Source of the DNA: Ryuthela nishihirai
Taxonomy: Eukaryota > Arthropoda > Arachnida > Araneae > Heptathelidae
Direction: 5' to 3'
Length of the DNA: 64,000 bases
NCBI GenBank assembly: GCA_038380435.1
Contig: JAWZYU010000019.1
Location: forward strand, 24,577,801-24,641,800
Position 1 is the first letter of the stretch. Every line of letters begins with the position of its first letter. The position numbers and the translations under genes were made by a program. The notes below the pieces were generated by a model. The model saw only the letters and a list, made by a program, of their open reading frames with translations. It ran no database searches and was not told the DNA's origin. Positions 24,368-34,524 of this stretch are shown here, in pieces.

Positions 24368-24582
24368 CACCTATCCCTCGATTTACACGGTACTCAGTTC
24401 ACAAAATTTTGGCTTTGCACGGTCAAAAAATGCAACCGGTTTCGATTTACACGGTACTGACTGAGATTTCCTTTCTATGTACGTCTCAGTCAGTACCGTG
24501 TAAATCGAAACTGGTTGCATTTTTTGACCGTGCAAAGCAAAAATTGTGTGATCTGAGTACCGTGTAAATCGAGGGATAGGTG
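24368..24582. mobile_element. Foldback MITE, 99-bp arms, TA target
   Basis: Two 99-base arms (24368-24466 and 24484-24582) are inverted copies with only four mismatches by my count, around a 17-base loop. Ends are CACCTATCCC and GGGATAGGTG, flanked by TA at 24366-24367 and 24583-24584. The phrase GATTTACACGGTACT occurs twice in each arm, four times in all. It interrupts the LINE frame between VDEIGN and VVLVINREKTK. TA duplication points to mobilisation by a Tc1/mariner transposase. The high arm identity suggests a recent insertion. Confidence 0.9.
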
Positions 24583-24592
24583 TAGAGTAGTT

Positions 24593-25216
24593 TTGGTGAT
24601 AAACAGAGAAAAAACTAAAGTGATGAAAATTTGGCAGGCAGTTGGTGCTTCAGTTGCTTTGAATGGCTGTACTATTGAGCAAGTGTTTCAGTTTAATTAT
24701 CTTGGAAGCTATGTAACAGATACTGGTGATGTGCGGCATGAGATAAATAGGAGAATAGGGATTGCCGCTGGGACTTTTAAGAATCTATAGATAGAATGGG
24801 AAAATAGGCGTATACACCTGAAAACTAAAATTAGGCTGTATAAGAGTTCGGTTCTTTCAAAGGTTACTTATGGTAGCGAAACATGGACCCTTTGTAAGCA
24901 GGATAACAAGAAACTTGATGCCTTTGATTCTAAATGCTTACGCAGTATCTTGGGCATTAGGTGGTTCGACTTCGTAAGTAACGATCAGTTAGAAGAAGGA
25001 GTCATCAACCTCTTTGATCAGCATATTGTGCAGAGAGAGACTGCGTTGGTTTGGTCATGTTACCCGTATGCATAGCTGCAGATTGGCAAAGAAGATTATG
25101 AACAGTGTGACTAAGGGTATCAGAAAAAGGGGGAGACCTAGGATGCGATGGACAGACAGTGTCAAACAGGACCTTGCTAGAATTGGCCTAGACTGGCCAA
25201 ATGCAGCAGCTGTAGC
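24593..25216 (+). pseudogene. LINE C-terminal region
   Basis: It continues the reverse transcriptase: VINREKTKVMKIWQ, FNYLGSYVTDTGDVRHE (the thumb region), then after a stop IEWENRRI, LYKSSVLSKVTYGSETWTL, LRSILGIRWFD and, in another frame, RLRWFGHVTRM and GRPRMRWTDSVKQDL. These are standard blocks of RTE-type proteins. The last block AQKRNVWRAK lies beyond the inserted element at about 25878-25930. Confidence 0.85.
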
Positions 25217-25870
25217 CAGGGCCGCATTTATCATAAGGCGCATTAGGTGCTTGCTGGGGCCTCACTCTTTATGGGGCCATATTTTAAAAACTTACTCCTC
25301 ACAAACAACAATATAAAAAACAGCCTAGTTATAGCTGCACAATAAAATACTTATTTTTAAATACGAAATTCACTAGCGCAAACTAAAATGTTGAATTCAT
25401 CTTTAACATTTATTGAATGTGAATTAACAGATACTTCAAATTATGATTTAATTGATGGTTTCGCCAAACAGAAACCTCGCAATAAAACACTTTGATGATT
25501 TTTGATCGAAAACTTTTTAGTTAAATGCTTATCAAGAAATGTCCAATATTGTAATTTGGTAGTAAACTGTAATTCATGCCAAAAATATTTTAATGAATCT
25601 TAGTAATGTCTATACTTTTGTTTACTGGGATTGAGTTATATTTTTGTGATTATTTTTCTACAATTTTTTTTTAATTAAAATATTTTTCTTGAACCAAACA
25701 CCAATATTGGAAAAAAACCTAAGTAAGGATCCTCGAATCTAATGTGTGATTAGGGCCTCAAAAAGTTTAGTAAGGAGGCCTCGAACTAATGTGCGCCTAG
25801 GGTCTCAAGATGTTTAGCAAGAGTGCCTCGAATTTAATGTGCGCCTAGGGCCTCAAAGAGTTTAAATCCG
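25217..25870. mobile_element. hAT-like non-autonomous insertion in LINE
   Basis: The LINE frame breaks after ...NAAAVA and resumes with VAQKRNVW. The insert begins CAGGGCCGCATTTATCATAA and ends TTTAAATCCG, whose complement CGGATTTA matches part of the start. The flanking 8-mers GCTGTAGC (25209-25216) and GTTGTAGC (25871-25878) differ at one base, as expected of a hAT 8-bp target duplication. Near its right end a unit of about 50-60 bases (CCTCGAA-TAATGTGCGCCTAGG) is repeated three times (25727-25862). The rest is AT-rich and non-coding. Confidence 0.6.
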
Positions 25871-25985
25871 GTTGTAGCTCAAAAGAGGAATGTCTGGAGA
25901 GCAAAGTTACACAGTATGGTTGGACCTCCGTAGCCCATGGCTGCATGAGGATTTTGTATGTATGTATGTATAGACATAAATATGT

Positions 25986-27095
25986 ACATAGGAAGATAGC
26001 ACTTTGAGATAGAAATTACTTTTAATAGATTATTAGGAATGTATTTAAGTTATGTTTTCGTATAATGGTCAACTCCATCCACGTGGAAAAAATGAAAGAA
26101 CAGACCTTTTCTTACTTTTCAAAAACATTACCATAGAACGATGATTCTCAACTAGTGTCGCTTCTAAGATCCAGGTCAGGCTTGAAATTTTGCGGGACAC
26201 GGTGCAGAGGGCCAGAGACTTTCAAGGAGTTGTCTCCAAATTACTTTTGTTTTAACCTCCTCTTATCGTGTTTATTCACTAATATTTTATCCAGCCTCTC
26301 GTCGTGTTATTTTCTTAATATATAAGTATAGTTTGAAGGATATTCACTTTTGAAACGGTAACTAAATAGAAGACGGTGTTATGGTTATAACTGTCGATTT
26401 AAATTGTTAAAATAACCAGATATTTTTTAACTTTGGGAAAATTTGCAAACTGCGTTATGTTTACTAGAAGAACGTATATTGAAAATTTCTGGCGCATATG
26501 GGAATCTCGTTTTCAAAAAGAATATTTTTCACTCCTTAACAGTTTTAATTTGAGCTAGTGGATGATGGGGAAAAATGTAAATTGCAGCATTTTATTGGCA
26601 ATTATATAACATAAAAATGATTTATGTTGTGTGTTTTAGTTTTAAAAATCTGCTTTCTCAATTTTCAAAACTAAAAATTACAACACGAATGACTTCTATG
26701 TTATAAAATTACCAAGGAAAGGGCAGATTATCGCTGTCTGTGGTACCACTGAAATTCACATTTTATACCGTAAACAAATCACTTGCAATATTCGTTTAAA
26801 GCTTCACATTTTCTGTACTTAGTAAACTCTAACGATGTGCATTAAAACCACATAAGGATTGGAAAAATGCGAATTATAATATTTCATTAGTACCAATCCA
26901 ACGAAAAAAAACCAGAATTTTCCACTTCTACCTTAAAACAAAGTGATGTGTTCACACTAGCCAATCTATAAGTGCACCTCCAAAGTTTCCAATTTCTAGC
27001 ATAAATACATCGCTTTCAATATTCGTTTAAAATTTCCAATTTTCAATTATGTCCCTGTTTAGAGAGAAAGGAAATGATGGGATGAATGTGAATTT
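25986..27095. other. No gene seen; AT-rich
   Basis: No coding frame, SINE or inverted repeat was recognised in this kilobase. Confidence 0.4.
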
Positions 27096-27370
27096 ATTAT
27101 TCGTTATTCAAATATTTATTCACATCCCATGAAATAATCCAATTTCAAGAATATAACCTGTAGACATTTAGGCAAAAACTGCTTATGTTTGGAATTCAGA
27201 AATCCTCCCTCAATGGGTTGGCAAAACCTGTAGACATTTAGGCTGAAAATTATTCGTTATTCAAATATTTATTCACATCCCATGAAATAATCCAATTTCA
27301 AGAATATAACCTGTAGAGATTTAGGCAAAAACTGCTAATGTTTGGAATTCAGAAATCCTCCCTCAATGGG
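27096..27370 (+). repeat. Recent tandem duplication of about 122 bases
   Basis: 27096-27217 and 27249-27370 are almost identical (ATTATTCGTTATTCAAATAT through CCTCCCTCAATGGG), 153 bases apart, with only a couple of differences. The piece CCTGTAGACATTTAGGC occurs once more between them. It is non-coding. Confidence 0.85.
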
Positions 27371-27548
27371 GTTGTTGACTTAGAGCCAATATTTATGTCC
27401 CAATGTGAGAATAGTGTTTCTCTTTTTACCTATCTCGAATTGAATTGGTTACTGAGGGACAATTGCAACGAAAATGACCGAACAAACGACCAATGCCATC
27501 CTGGGAAATCGGACCCGAACACCGGCAGATGCACCGGCAGACCGCAAG

Positions 27549-27894
27549 TTGGGTTGGGTTGTTTTACCTCTGAGCGGCACTTTTTTGCACACCATGGGCT
27601 AAATGGCCAGGTCACATGGACCCCGAAGGCTCAGAGAAGGTTGGGGGAGGGGACCCACTGGAACAGCTGTTGGGAGACAGATGGGTAGACTCCCGTCAAG
27701 GCCATCCAGCGTGTTCTTTAACGTGCACAGGGTATGGCTCTCCCGCACACGGGGCCACGGCTTAACGTCCCATCCGACGGACGGCGGCCTTTCCAAGCCC
27801 ATCGGTGTCCCCTACTGACCGTGGGCAGGGCGGGGAATTTTGCGGAGATAAATCTCAACGCTGACCCAGTTGGGACTCGAACCTGGGAACTACA
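27549..27894 (-). mobile_element. Thr-like SINE with 13-bp target duplication
   Basis: The SINE on the minus strand is complete except that it stops inside the anticodon arm of the head. The flanking 13-mers GGCAGACCGCAAG at 27536-27548 and 27895-27907 are identical. A truncated 5' end together with a target duplication is the signature of target-primed reverse transcription. On the plus strand the 3' end reads TTGGGTTGGGTTG, so the SINE tail is AACCC-rich. The body is very close to the copies at 31372 and 57481. Confidence 0.93.
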
Positions 27895-27907
27895 GGCAGA
27901 CCGCAAG

Positions 27908-28540
27908 AGAATGGATATCCAATGTTCTAAAGAGGCGGCGTTATACAGTTGGTTGAGTTAGTAATATTAGTCATTACAGACGATCAATGTATATTTACAT
28001 TTGCCTTCTGTAATGACTTCAAGAACATTTAATCCTTGCTATAGTTTATTCCAGAAAATCGTTAATAAAGCTTAAATATTGAAATAATTATTCTCGGTGT
28101 TTCACATTTTAGTGCTGAACGGATCTGTCTTGAGACATTATTACAAAATAATGAACTAAAATGATCCAATGACCTAAGCCTTCTTAACGATTTAATGAAA
28201 AATCATTTTTAACGAATTAATGATATTGTCATTATGGAAAAAGAACAGAATTTCGTTAGAAACATTACAACTCTTGCAACTGTATCAGTCCGAAAGCTGC
28301 ACATATTCTTCCGCCTACATTAACTCCTAAACAGTACACATATCCATAATCTACGCATCAAATTAATGGTATTCTATTGTGAATAGAATTCGTTAAAGCA
28401 ATTTTCTTAATTTCATAAATAATAATTCATAAAAGTTTTTCTTTATCGACGTTTGCCTCTCTGAAATACAATCCATTGCTAAAATTCTAACTTACACAAT
28501 CTTCTTGAAATATCAGTAAGTTGTTCCAAGCATATTAAAT
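27908..28540. other. No gene seen
   Basis: AT-rich; nothing recognised. Confidence 0.4.
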
Positions 28541-28786
28541 GGCTTGGAAAGGACGCCGTCCTTCGGATGGGACATTATGCCGTGCCTCCGTGTGGGGAGG
28601 GTCCATAACCTGTGCACATTAAAGAACACGCTGGATGGCCTTGACGGGAGGCTATCATCTCTCTCCCAACAGCTGTCTAGTGGATTCCCTACCCCAAATT
28701 TTTGTGAGCCTTCGGGGTCCTTGTGACCTGACCATTTAGCCCATTGTGTGCAAAATAGTGTCGCTCAGAGGTAAAAAAAAACAACT
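28541..28786 (+). repeat. Thr-like SINE, head missing
   Basis: It starts at GGCTTGGAAAGGACGCCGTCC in the body (read in two parts) and runs to the tail TCGCTCAGAGGTAAAAA. It is diverged (GGGACATTATGCCGTGCCTCC) and has no readable target duplication. Confidence 0.8.
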
Positions 28787-29029
28787 TCGCTAAATGCTTA
28801 TTGAAAGAGGGGAAAACGGGCAAGATAGCTTACGAAGCAAATATTCGTATAATTATTATTTACATTATTCATTTTATTTCGAAATCCGATAATTTAGTAT
28901 ACTCATTAGGGGCCTGACCATCTGGCCCCTAATGACGAGCAGCCTATAGATATAGCAAATAATCTTTTATGCAATTCCCTGGTTTTCTGAAAGGGGAAAA
29001 AAGAACGAGTGTTAAATGCTTTACAACCT

Positions 29030-29530
29030 TTCATGAACTTTACGTCATCGCAAACCATCATTTGACAAATCGCTCATTTCTCTCAATACACGGCGTTCAG
29101 AATTTATTATAGAATAATCCTTTTCACTATTAGCTGTTCTTTTGGGTAAAAGAAAACGTTTGGATGAAATGTTTATAGCCTATGGCCGTCTACGTCACAA
29201 GCTTTCATTTCACATAAAACCGTTTACGTTTTGCCTCGGCTTTCGAAAAATATGAAAGACCAATTTTTACAATTTTCGCTCCTTTTTTCGGAGGAAGAAA
29301 GAATGGGGAATAATGGTTTCTAATAGTGTGACTCTCCCACTTCACAACTTTTAATTTGGGATATAACTCGTTACTCTGCCCTCGCATTTGAAAGATATAG
29401 GGGAACAATTGTTTTCACATTCCTATTTTAGTAGGAACGAAAGCTTGGGAGGAAAGTTTTTATATAACATGACACTCTCCACGACACAAGAGTTAATTTG
29501 TTACATATCTCATTGTGATTGGACAAAGGG
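29030..29530 (-). repeat. Inverted relatives of the 20.5-21.5 kb tandem repeat
   Basis: On the minus strand the phrases near 29520-29470 (TTGTGTCGTGGAGAGTGTCA), 29365-29325 (AGTTGTGAAGTGGGAGAGTC) and 29215-29180 (TGAAAGCTTGTGACGTAGAC) repeat the motif of the plus-strand array at 20461-21480, about 140-150 bases apart. It is non-coding. Confidence 0.55.
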
Positions 29531-29846
29531 CTGAAATTATAGAATAGAAAAGTCGGTTTAACATCCACACAAACTGAGAAACATAAGAAATGATATGGAA
29601 AATTTAAATGTAAATTAAGTAAATATAAGCATGAAACTAGAAATCAACTACCACAAAAATTATAAAAAGATATGTTTCAAATTAATATTCTTTAATGAGT
29701 ATTATTTATTAACTTCGTTGCCGTAAGATATGTATATATCACGGATACATCTCAATGATATATCTAATGTTTTATAAAATATATATTATACTAGCAGATT
29801 TACCCGGCGTTCCTCGAGTCGGAAACTCTCCCATCAAGGCTAGTTA

Positions 29847-30247
29847 ATGACGCTCAGAGGTCAAACAACCCAAGTCAAAGTCATCTTTGCCATTCGTGTA
29901 GAAGAGTGCTTTCTTGGCTTTAAAAAAACGATTAAATATCTGAACTGGGTTCTGACGTTTTACTTCTAATGGGAAGTTTTTACCCACAAAGGGTTAAATG
30001 CCAGGTCATAAGGACCCCGAAGGCTCAGAGAAGGTTGAGGGGAGGGGACCTACAGTTGGGAGACAGAGCCTCCCTTCAAGGCCATCCAGCATGTTCTTTG
30101 ACATGGACAGATTATGGCTACGCCACACACGGTGCCAGAGTTAAAGTCCCATCCGACGGACAGCAGCCTTTAAAATCATATCGGTGTCCCCTACTGGCCG
30201 AAAGCAGTGCGAAGAGTTTTGTGGAGATTAATCTAAATACTGGCAGA
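29847..30247. repeat. Two Thr-like SINE fragments, opposite strands
   Basis: 29847-29874 is a plus-strand tail (GACGCTCAGAGGTCAAACAA). 29956-30247 is a minus-strand body from tail (GTTTTACTTCTAA) to the TTTTGTGGAGATTAATCT block, lacking the head. At 29790-29820 the phrase AGCAGATTTACCCGGCGTT resembles an end sequence common on arthropod LINEs, but nothing more of such an element is attached. Confidence 0.7.
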
Positions 30248-30473
30248 TGTAGGTTATGTTTTTCTCAATATTAGCAGTGGGTTTTAAGAAATAAAGCTCA
30301 TAGGAAGAACAAAAAAAAAGGTTACCGGTAAGGTTTCTTAGGTAGGGTTGAGAAACTGAATTAATATGTAGAGCTTCACTCTCTTGTTTCGCAAAATATT
30401 CAAGAGAACGATGCTTTTGAATTCATTCAGTTTACGACATTATTGTTGAGATGTCGTCACTATTGGCCAAGTT

Positions 30474-30820
30474 TGTAATCTGCAGTTCCTAGGTTCGAGT
30501 CCCAGCTGGGTCAGCGTTGAGATTTATCTCCGCAAAACCCCCCGCCCTGCCCACGGTCAGTAGGGGACACCAATAGGTTTGGAATCGCCGCCGTCCGTCC
30601 CACGGAATGATAAGCGGTGGCCCCGTGTGCTGGAGAGCCACACCCTTTGCACATTAAAGAACACGCTGGATTGCCTTGATAGGAGGCTATCATCTGTCTC
30701 CCAACAGCTATTCCAGTGGGTCCCCTCCCCCAACCTTCTCTGAGCCTTCGACGTCCTAGGGACCTGGCCATTTAGCCCATTGTGTGAAAAAAAGTGCTGG
30801 TCAGAGCTAAAACACCCAAC
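30474..30820 (+). repeat. Thr-like SINE lacking the A-box part
   Basis: It begins in the anticodon arm (GCCAAGTTTGTAATCTGCAG) and keeps the B box (GGTTCGAGTCC), a complete body and the tail (CTAAAACACCCAAC). It is directly followed by a second partial copy. Confidence 0.88.
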
Positions 30821-30989
30821 GTTAAAGAACACGCTGGATGGCCTTGATGGGAAGTTACCATCAGTCTACTAACAGCTGTCACATTGGATGCACTCGCAAA
30901 ACCTTCTCTGAGGCTGCGAGGTTCTTGAGACCTGGCCATTTAGCCTATTTTGTGCGAAAACGTGCCGCTTAGAATTAAAACAACACAAT
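30821..30989 (+). repeat. Thr-like SINE 3' half, abutting previous copy
   Basis: GTTAAAGAACACGCTGGATG to TAGAATTAAAACAACACAA. The junction at 30820/30821 is exactly tail-to-body. It may be a 5'-truncated SINE inserted into the tail of the first, or an unequal exchange between SINE copies. Confidence 0.8.
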
Positions 30990-31070
30990 TTTATGACCGT
31001 GATGATTACCGCTGAATATTTTATTCCAGAGTAAAGAGATGCTCCAGAACTAAATAATTCAACCGACATT

Positions 31071-31310
31071 TTGGGTTGTTTTACCTCTGAGCTTCACTTT
31101 TTCTGCACACAACGGACCAAATGGCCAAGTCACAAAGACCCCGAAGGCTCAGAGAAGGTTGGGGGAGGGGATCCACTGGAACAGCTGTTGGGATACAGAT
31201 GGTAGCCTCCCGTCAAGGCCATTCAATGGTCATTTAACATGCCCAGAGTATGGCTCTCCAGCATACGGGCCATGGCTTAAGACTCATGTAACGGACGGCG
31301 ACCTTTCAAA
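31071..31310 (-). repeat. Thr-like SINE, subfamily with CACAACGGACC
   Basis: A minus-strand body with private variants (CACACAACGGACCAAATGGC, CATTTAACATGCCCAGAGTA). The same variants are found in the fragment at 32557, so the two share a recent ancestor. The head is missing. Confidence 0.8.
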
Positions 31311-31371
31311 TTTTTGCAGTATTCATTGCAGTATAGGTTATTACACTGTTTCCTGCTTGCTTTAAAATTGG

Positions 31372-31755
31372 GTTGGGTTGTTTTACCTCTGAACGGCACT
31401 TTTTTGCACACCATGGGCTAAATGGCCAGGTCACATGGACCCCAAAGGCTCAGAGAAGGTTGGGGGAGGGGACCCACTGGAACAGCTGTTGGGAGACAGA
31501 TGGTAGCCTCCCGTCAAAGCCATCCAGCGTGTTCTTTAACGTGCACAGGGTATGGCTCTCCCGCACACGGGCTCACGGCTTAACGTCCCATCCGACGGAC
31601 GGCGGCCTTTCCAAGCCCATCGGTGTCCCATACCTGACCGTGGGCAGGGCGGGGAATTTTGCGGAGATAAATCTCAACGCTGACCCAGCTGGGACTCGAA
31701 CCTGGGAACTACAGATTACGAGCCTGGCGCGCTCCGACTGAGCCACCCCCGCCCC
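31372..31755 (-). mobile_element. Thr-like SINE, full length, 12-bp target duplication
   Basis: A complete 384-base copy on the minus strand: GC-rich start, A box complement CCGACTGAGCCA, B box complement GGACTCGAACC, body and the AACCC-rich tail. Identical 12-mers CTTTAAAATTGG flank it at 31360-31371 and 31756-31767. Together with 57481-57872 this defines the family's true ends. Confidence 0.95.
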
Positions 31756-31767
31756 CTTTAAAATTGG

Positions 31768-32204
31768 ATTCTGATACGGATTTGTTCATATGTAATTTAT
31801 TTACTGTTCTGTCTACTTTCTGTCGTCTTGAACTAGAAGTCTGAACGATGATGCAGTATTGTGTGATGTTTTGCAGAAGCGAAAATTATGAAACTAAACT
31901 CAGTTTCTATGGAATCTCTTTCAAACAGAATCTGCAAATCAGGTGGCTGCATCAATATATTCGGCAACGTAACTCTGACAGGAGTAATTCGAAAAAAATT
32001 CTGAGATCTCTTTTGAATAAATAATATTTTGGAATAGCAGAAACCGTTACAATATACGCAACTGAGTTACACTGCCCTAACAAAATATTAGAGAATTTCT
32101 GTATTATGTGAATAGGAATCTTTCTTGCAAGCTCTGTAACTTCTAAAATATTCATTTAATGAAAACATGCTACTGAAAATAAATCAAAGATCATAATCTT
32201 ATCT
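31768..32204. other. No gene seen
   Basis: AT-rich sequence with no recognised element. Confidence 0.4.
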
Positions 32205-32512
32205 ATTTAAATCTCGATTTTCAACAGCATTCGTCTAGTATTTAAGGAATTATGGATGCTAGAATATTTCACAACACAAATGAGTTATAAGAATTTATTT
32301 CAAATATTAATTAAAATTTAATGAGTGTTATTTCAAATCATTTAAAGAATTATAAATTTTAAAAGTTGCCTAATGATTATTTCGATGTTAGACAATTATG
32401 AATAATTTTTATAAAACAAAATAATTTATTATTAAATATTCCAATTTTCATAACTCTTTAAATACTGAACGAATATTGATGATAAAACGAGATTTAAATA
32501 AATTTGATTATC
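32205..32512. repeat. Foldback repeat, family CTCGATTT, copy 3
   Basis: The arm at 32207-32285 (TTTAAATCTCGATTTTCAAC, GCATTCGTCTAGTATTTAA) is answered by the inverted arm at 32440-32510 (CTTTAAATACTGAACGAATA, AAACGAGATTTAAATAAATT). It shows the family best. Arms are about 75 bases, the centre AT-rich, and there is no coding sequence. Confidence 0.5.
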
Positions 32513-32556
32513 TTTAACTTCAGTCAGTTTTTCATTAAATATATCAAATGGCATGG

Positions 32557-32760
32557 TAGAGACTTTTTCTGCACACAACGGACCAAATGTCCAAGTCACA
32601 AAGACCCCGAAGGCTCAGAGAAGGTTGGGGGAGGGGATCCACTGGAACAGCTGTTGGGATACAGATGGTAGCCTCCCTTCAAGGCCATTCAGTGGTCATT
32701 TAACATGCCCAGAGTATGGCTCTCCAGCATACGGGGCCATGGCTTAAGTCACATGTAACC
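32557..32760 (-). repeat. Thr-like SINE fragment, twin of 31071-31310
   Basis: About 200 bases nearly identical to 31100-31290, including the private variants. It ends abruptly at GTCACATGTAACCC. Both head and terminal tail are missing. Confidence 0.8.
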
Positions 32761-33238
32761 CTTCTGCACACAGCGGCTCGAAAAGAATCTAGCCCTCACG
32801 GGTCTGCAATTACCAGTCTACAATCTTTATTTTCATCAGATTTCTCTATCAAATGTTTATTTTAGATAATATAGAGCAGAGATGGCCAAACAGTCGATCT
32901 CGTGGCTACCAGTTTTAGGTGGAAAAGATTTTAATTAATGTAACAATGTCAGGTTAATATGGTTGATGCTAAATTGTTATTTTATGCTTAGCTCGTCAAG
33001 CAGTGTTAAATCATTATTACGTATGTACTATGGCCGATGGCGAAAGATTTTCTGTTTTAATAGTCGATCACAGAGTCTAAAAGTTTGTCCCTCCCTGTTA
33101 TAGAGCTTCGTAGTCAGATTCCTATTGAAATGACATGGAAAGATAATGCTTTAGCTTTCTTTGAACACAATGTTGTTATTACTAATTAAAAATTTTTCAC
33201 TAATTCAAATAATGTGTTACTTTAAAAAATAGTGCTAG
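32761..33238. other. No gene seen
   Basis: Near 32870-33110 the sequence has the style of an old hAT-type repeat (GAGATGGCCAAACAGTCGATC), but no matching right end was found. Confidence 0.3.
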
Positions 33239-33757
33239 GTATAGTAGTAAAAATGTCGGTCATTTTCTTCGAACCCGGACACTCTTATCCCCCATCCCCA
33301 TTTCTTCTTAAAGCAGTCTTGTAAATAAATAGTGGAATGTTGAAGTTTATAAGAATTTGTGAGCTTTCTGAACTGCATAAATATATGCATGAACCAGGGC
33401 GTATTAAGCAATTGGGAGACCTGGAGCCAAGTTCCAAATGGGTGCCGTGGATCAAGGTTATAAATAAGAACCTTAGAGCTATAGTCTTAATGGAGCCCTT
33501 TTATATTTCTAAACTGAAAAATAAATAATATTGAACTACTTTATATAATAATCGTCAATTAACGTGATAAAAATAACATATAGTAGTAAAAATGTCGGTC
33601 ATGGAACAAGGTAAAAATGTCGGTAGTGGAACAAGGTTATAAATAAGAACTTAGAGCTATATTCTTAATGGAGCCCTTTTATATTTCTAAACTGAAAAAT
33701 AAATAATATTGAACTACTTTATATAATAATCGTCAATTAACGTGATAAAAATAACAT
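33239..33757 (+). repeat. Local direct duplication
   Basis: 33459-33578 (AGAACCTTAGAGCTATAGTC to AATAACAT) returns almost unchanged at 33640-33757. The phrase TAGTAGTAAAAATGTCGGTC stands at 33243 and again at 33581, so the duplicated unit began near 33240 and lost its middle. The 63-codon frame at 33337 is not conserved and is probably chance. Confidence 0.7.
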
Positions 33758-33892
33758 TACTTTAAAACAAGGAAAAAAAAGAGTTGCACTCTAGATCGGG
33801 TGAAGTAATTGAAATAAAAAGACTGACTTATAAAGAGTCAATTCTGTACTGCAGCATAAACTTTGCACCTGTTGCATTTAAAAACTATTACT

Positions 33893-33968
33893 TCTAACCT
33901 TTAATTTTTGCTTTTTGCTTTTTTAACCTTTAATTTTTGCTTTTGCTTTTTTAACCTTTAATTTCATG
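33893..33968. repeat. Short tandem repeat, unit about 28 bases
   Basis: TTTTTAACCTTTAATTTTTGC recurs about 2.5 times with CTTTTTGCTTTT in between. It lies in an AT-rich, gene-free stretch running to 34225. Confidence 0.7.
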
Positions 33969-34524
33969 CTTAATTGAAACATCGGGTATTAATATCAAAA
34001 TAATCTTGCTTAAATCTATTGCTTATGCATTTCCTTAACAATAAGTTCTATTGCAATAGTAATTAAAATCATTAAATTAGATAAAGAATTGCTTTGGAAA
34101 AACATTAATTTTTGTTGTTTAAAGATTACCGTTAAATAATATTATACTTGAAAATTTCGGATTTTAATAGATAATAATTTTCAAATGTAACGCGATTATT
34201 TTTAAACATATATTTGGTTGTGAGAGTTTAAATCAGTGATTCCGAACCTTTTCTGGACCATCGCCCCCTTTAGAAGAGAACAAAAATTCAACGCCCCCCT
34301 AGTCCATAATAGTTAATTTTATATGAAATATTAAAATATTGTTGCATATTATCTGTACCTAATTTATCTGTTTATTCATCTATTAAAAATCATAAAGCAG
34401 AAATTAATAAAACGACAACCAAATGTACAATAAAATTGTTTATTAAAATTTTAAAAATAAACACAGAATCAATAAGAAATAAAAAATAATGAGATAAACA
34501 CAAAATTAATAATAAATAAAAAAA

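Larger units (their letters stand above)
21847..25985 (+). mobile_element. RTE/BovB-like LINE retrotransposon, decayed
   Basis: One protein order is visible: an AP-type endonuclease, a reverse transcriptase and a C-terminal part ending AQKRNVWRAKLHSMVGPP near 25925. This is followed by the 3' end CCATGGCTGCATGAGG and a (GTAT) run at about 25953-25975. The order, the GRWNVRTL start and the RLRWFGHVTRM and GRPRMRWTD motifs point to the RTE/BovB group. The 5' boundary is an estimate. It is interrupted by a foldback MITE at 24368-24582 and a hAT-like insertion at 25217-25870. It also carries an internal duplication. Confidence 0.85.

Noticed and set aside
27338..27961. Frames of 60-116 codons around the SINE copies (with HHGLNGQVTW, GTHWNSCWETDG and similar text)
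   Set aside because: The same peptides appear at every SINE copy on either strand; they are translations of the SINE body and not proteins.
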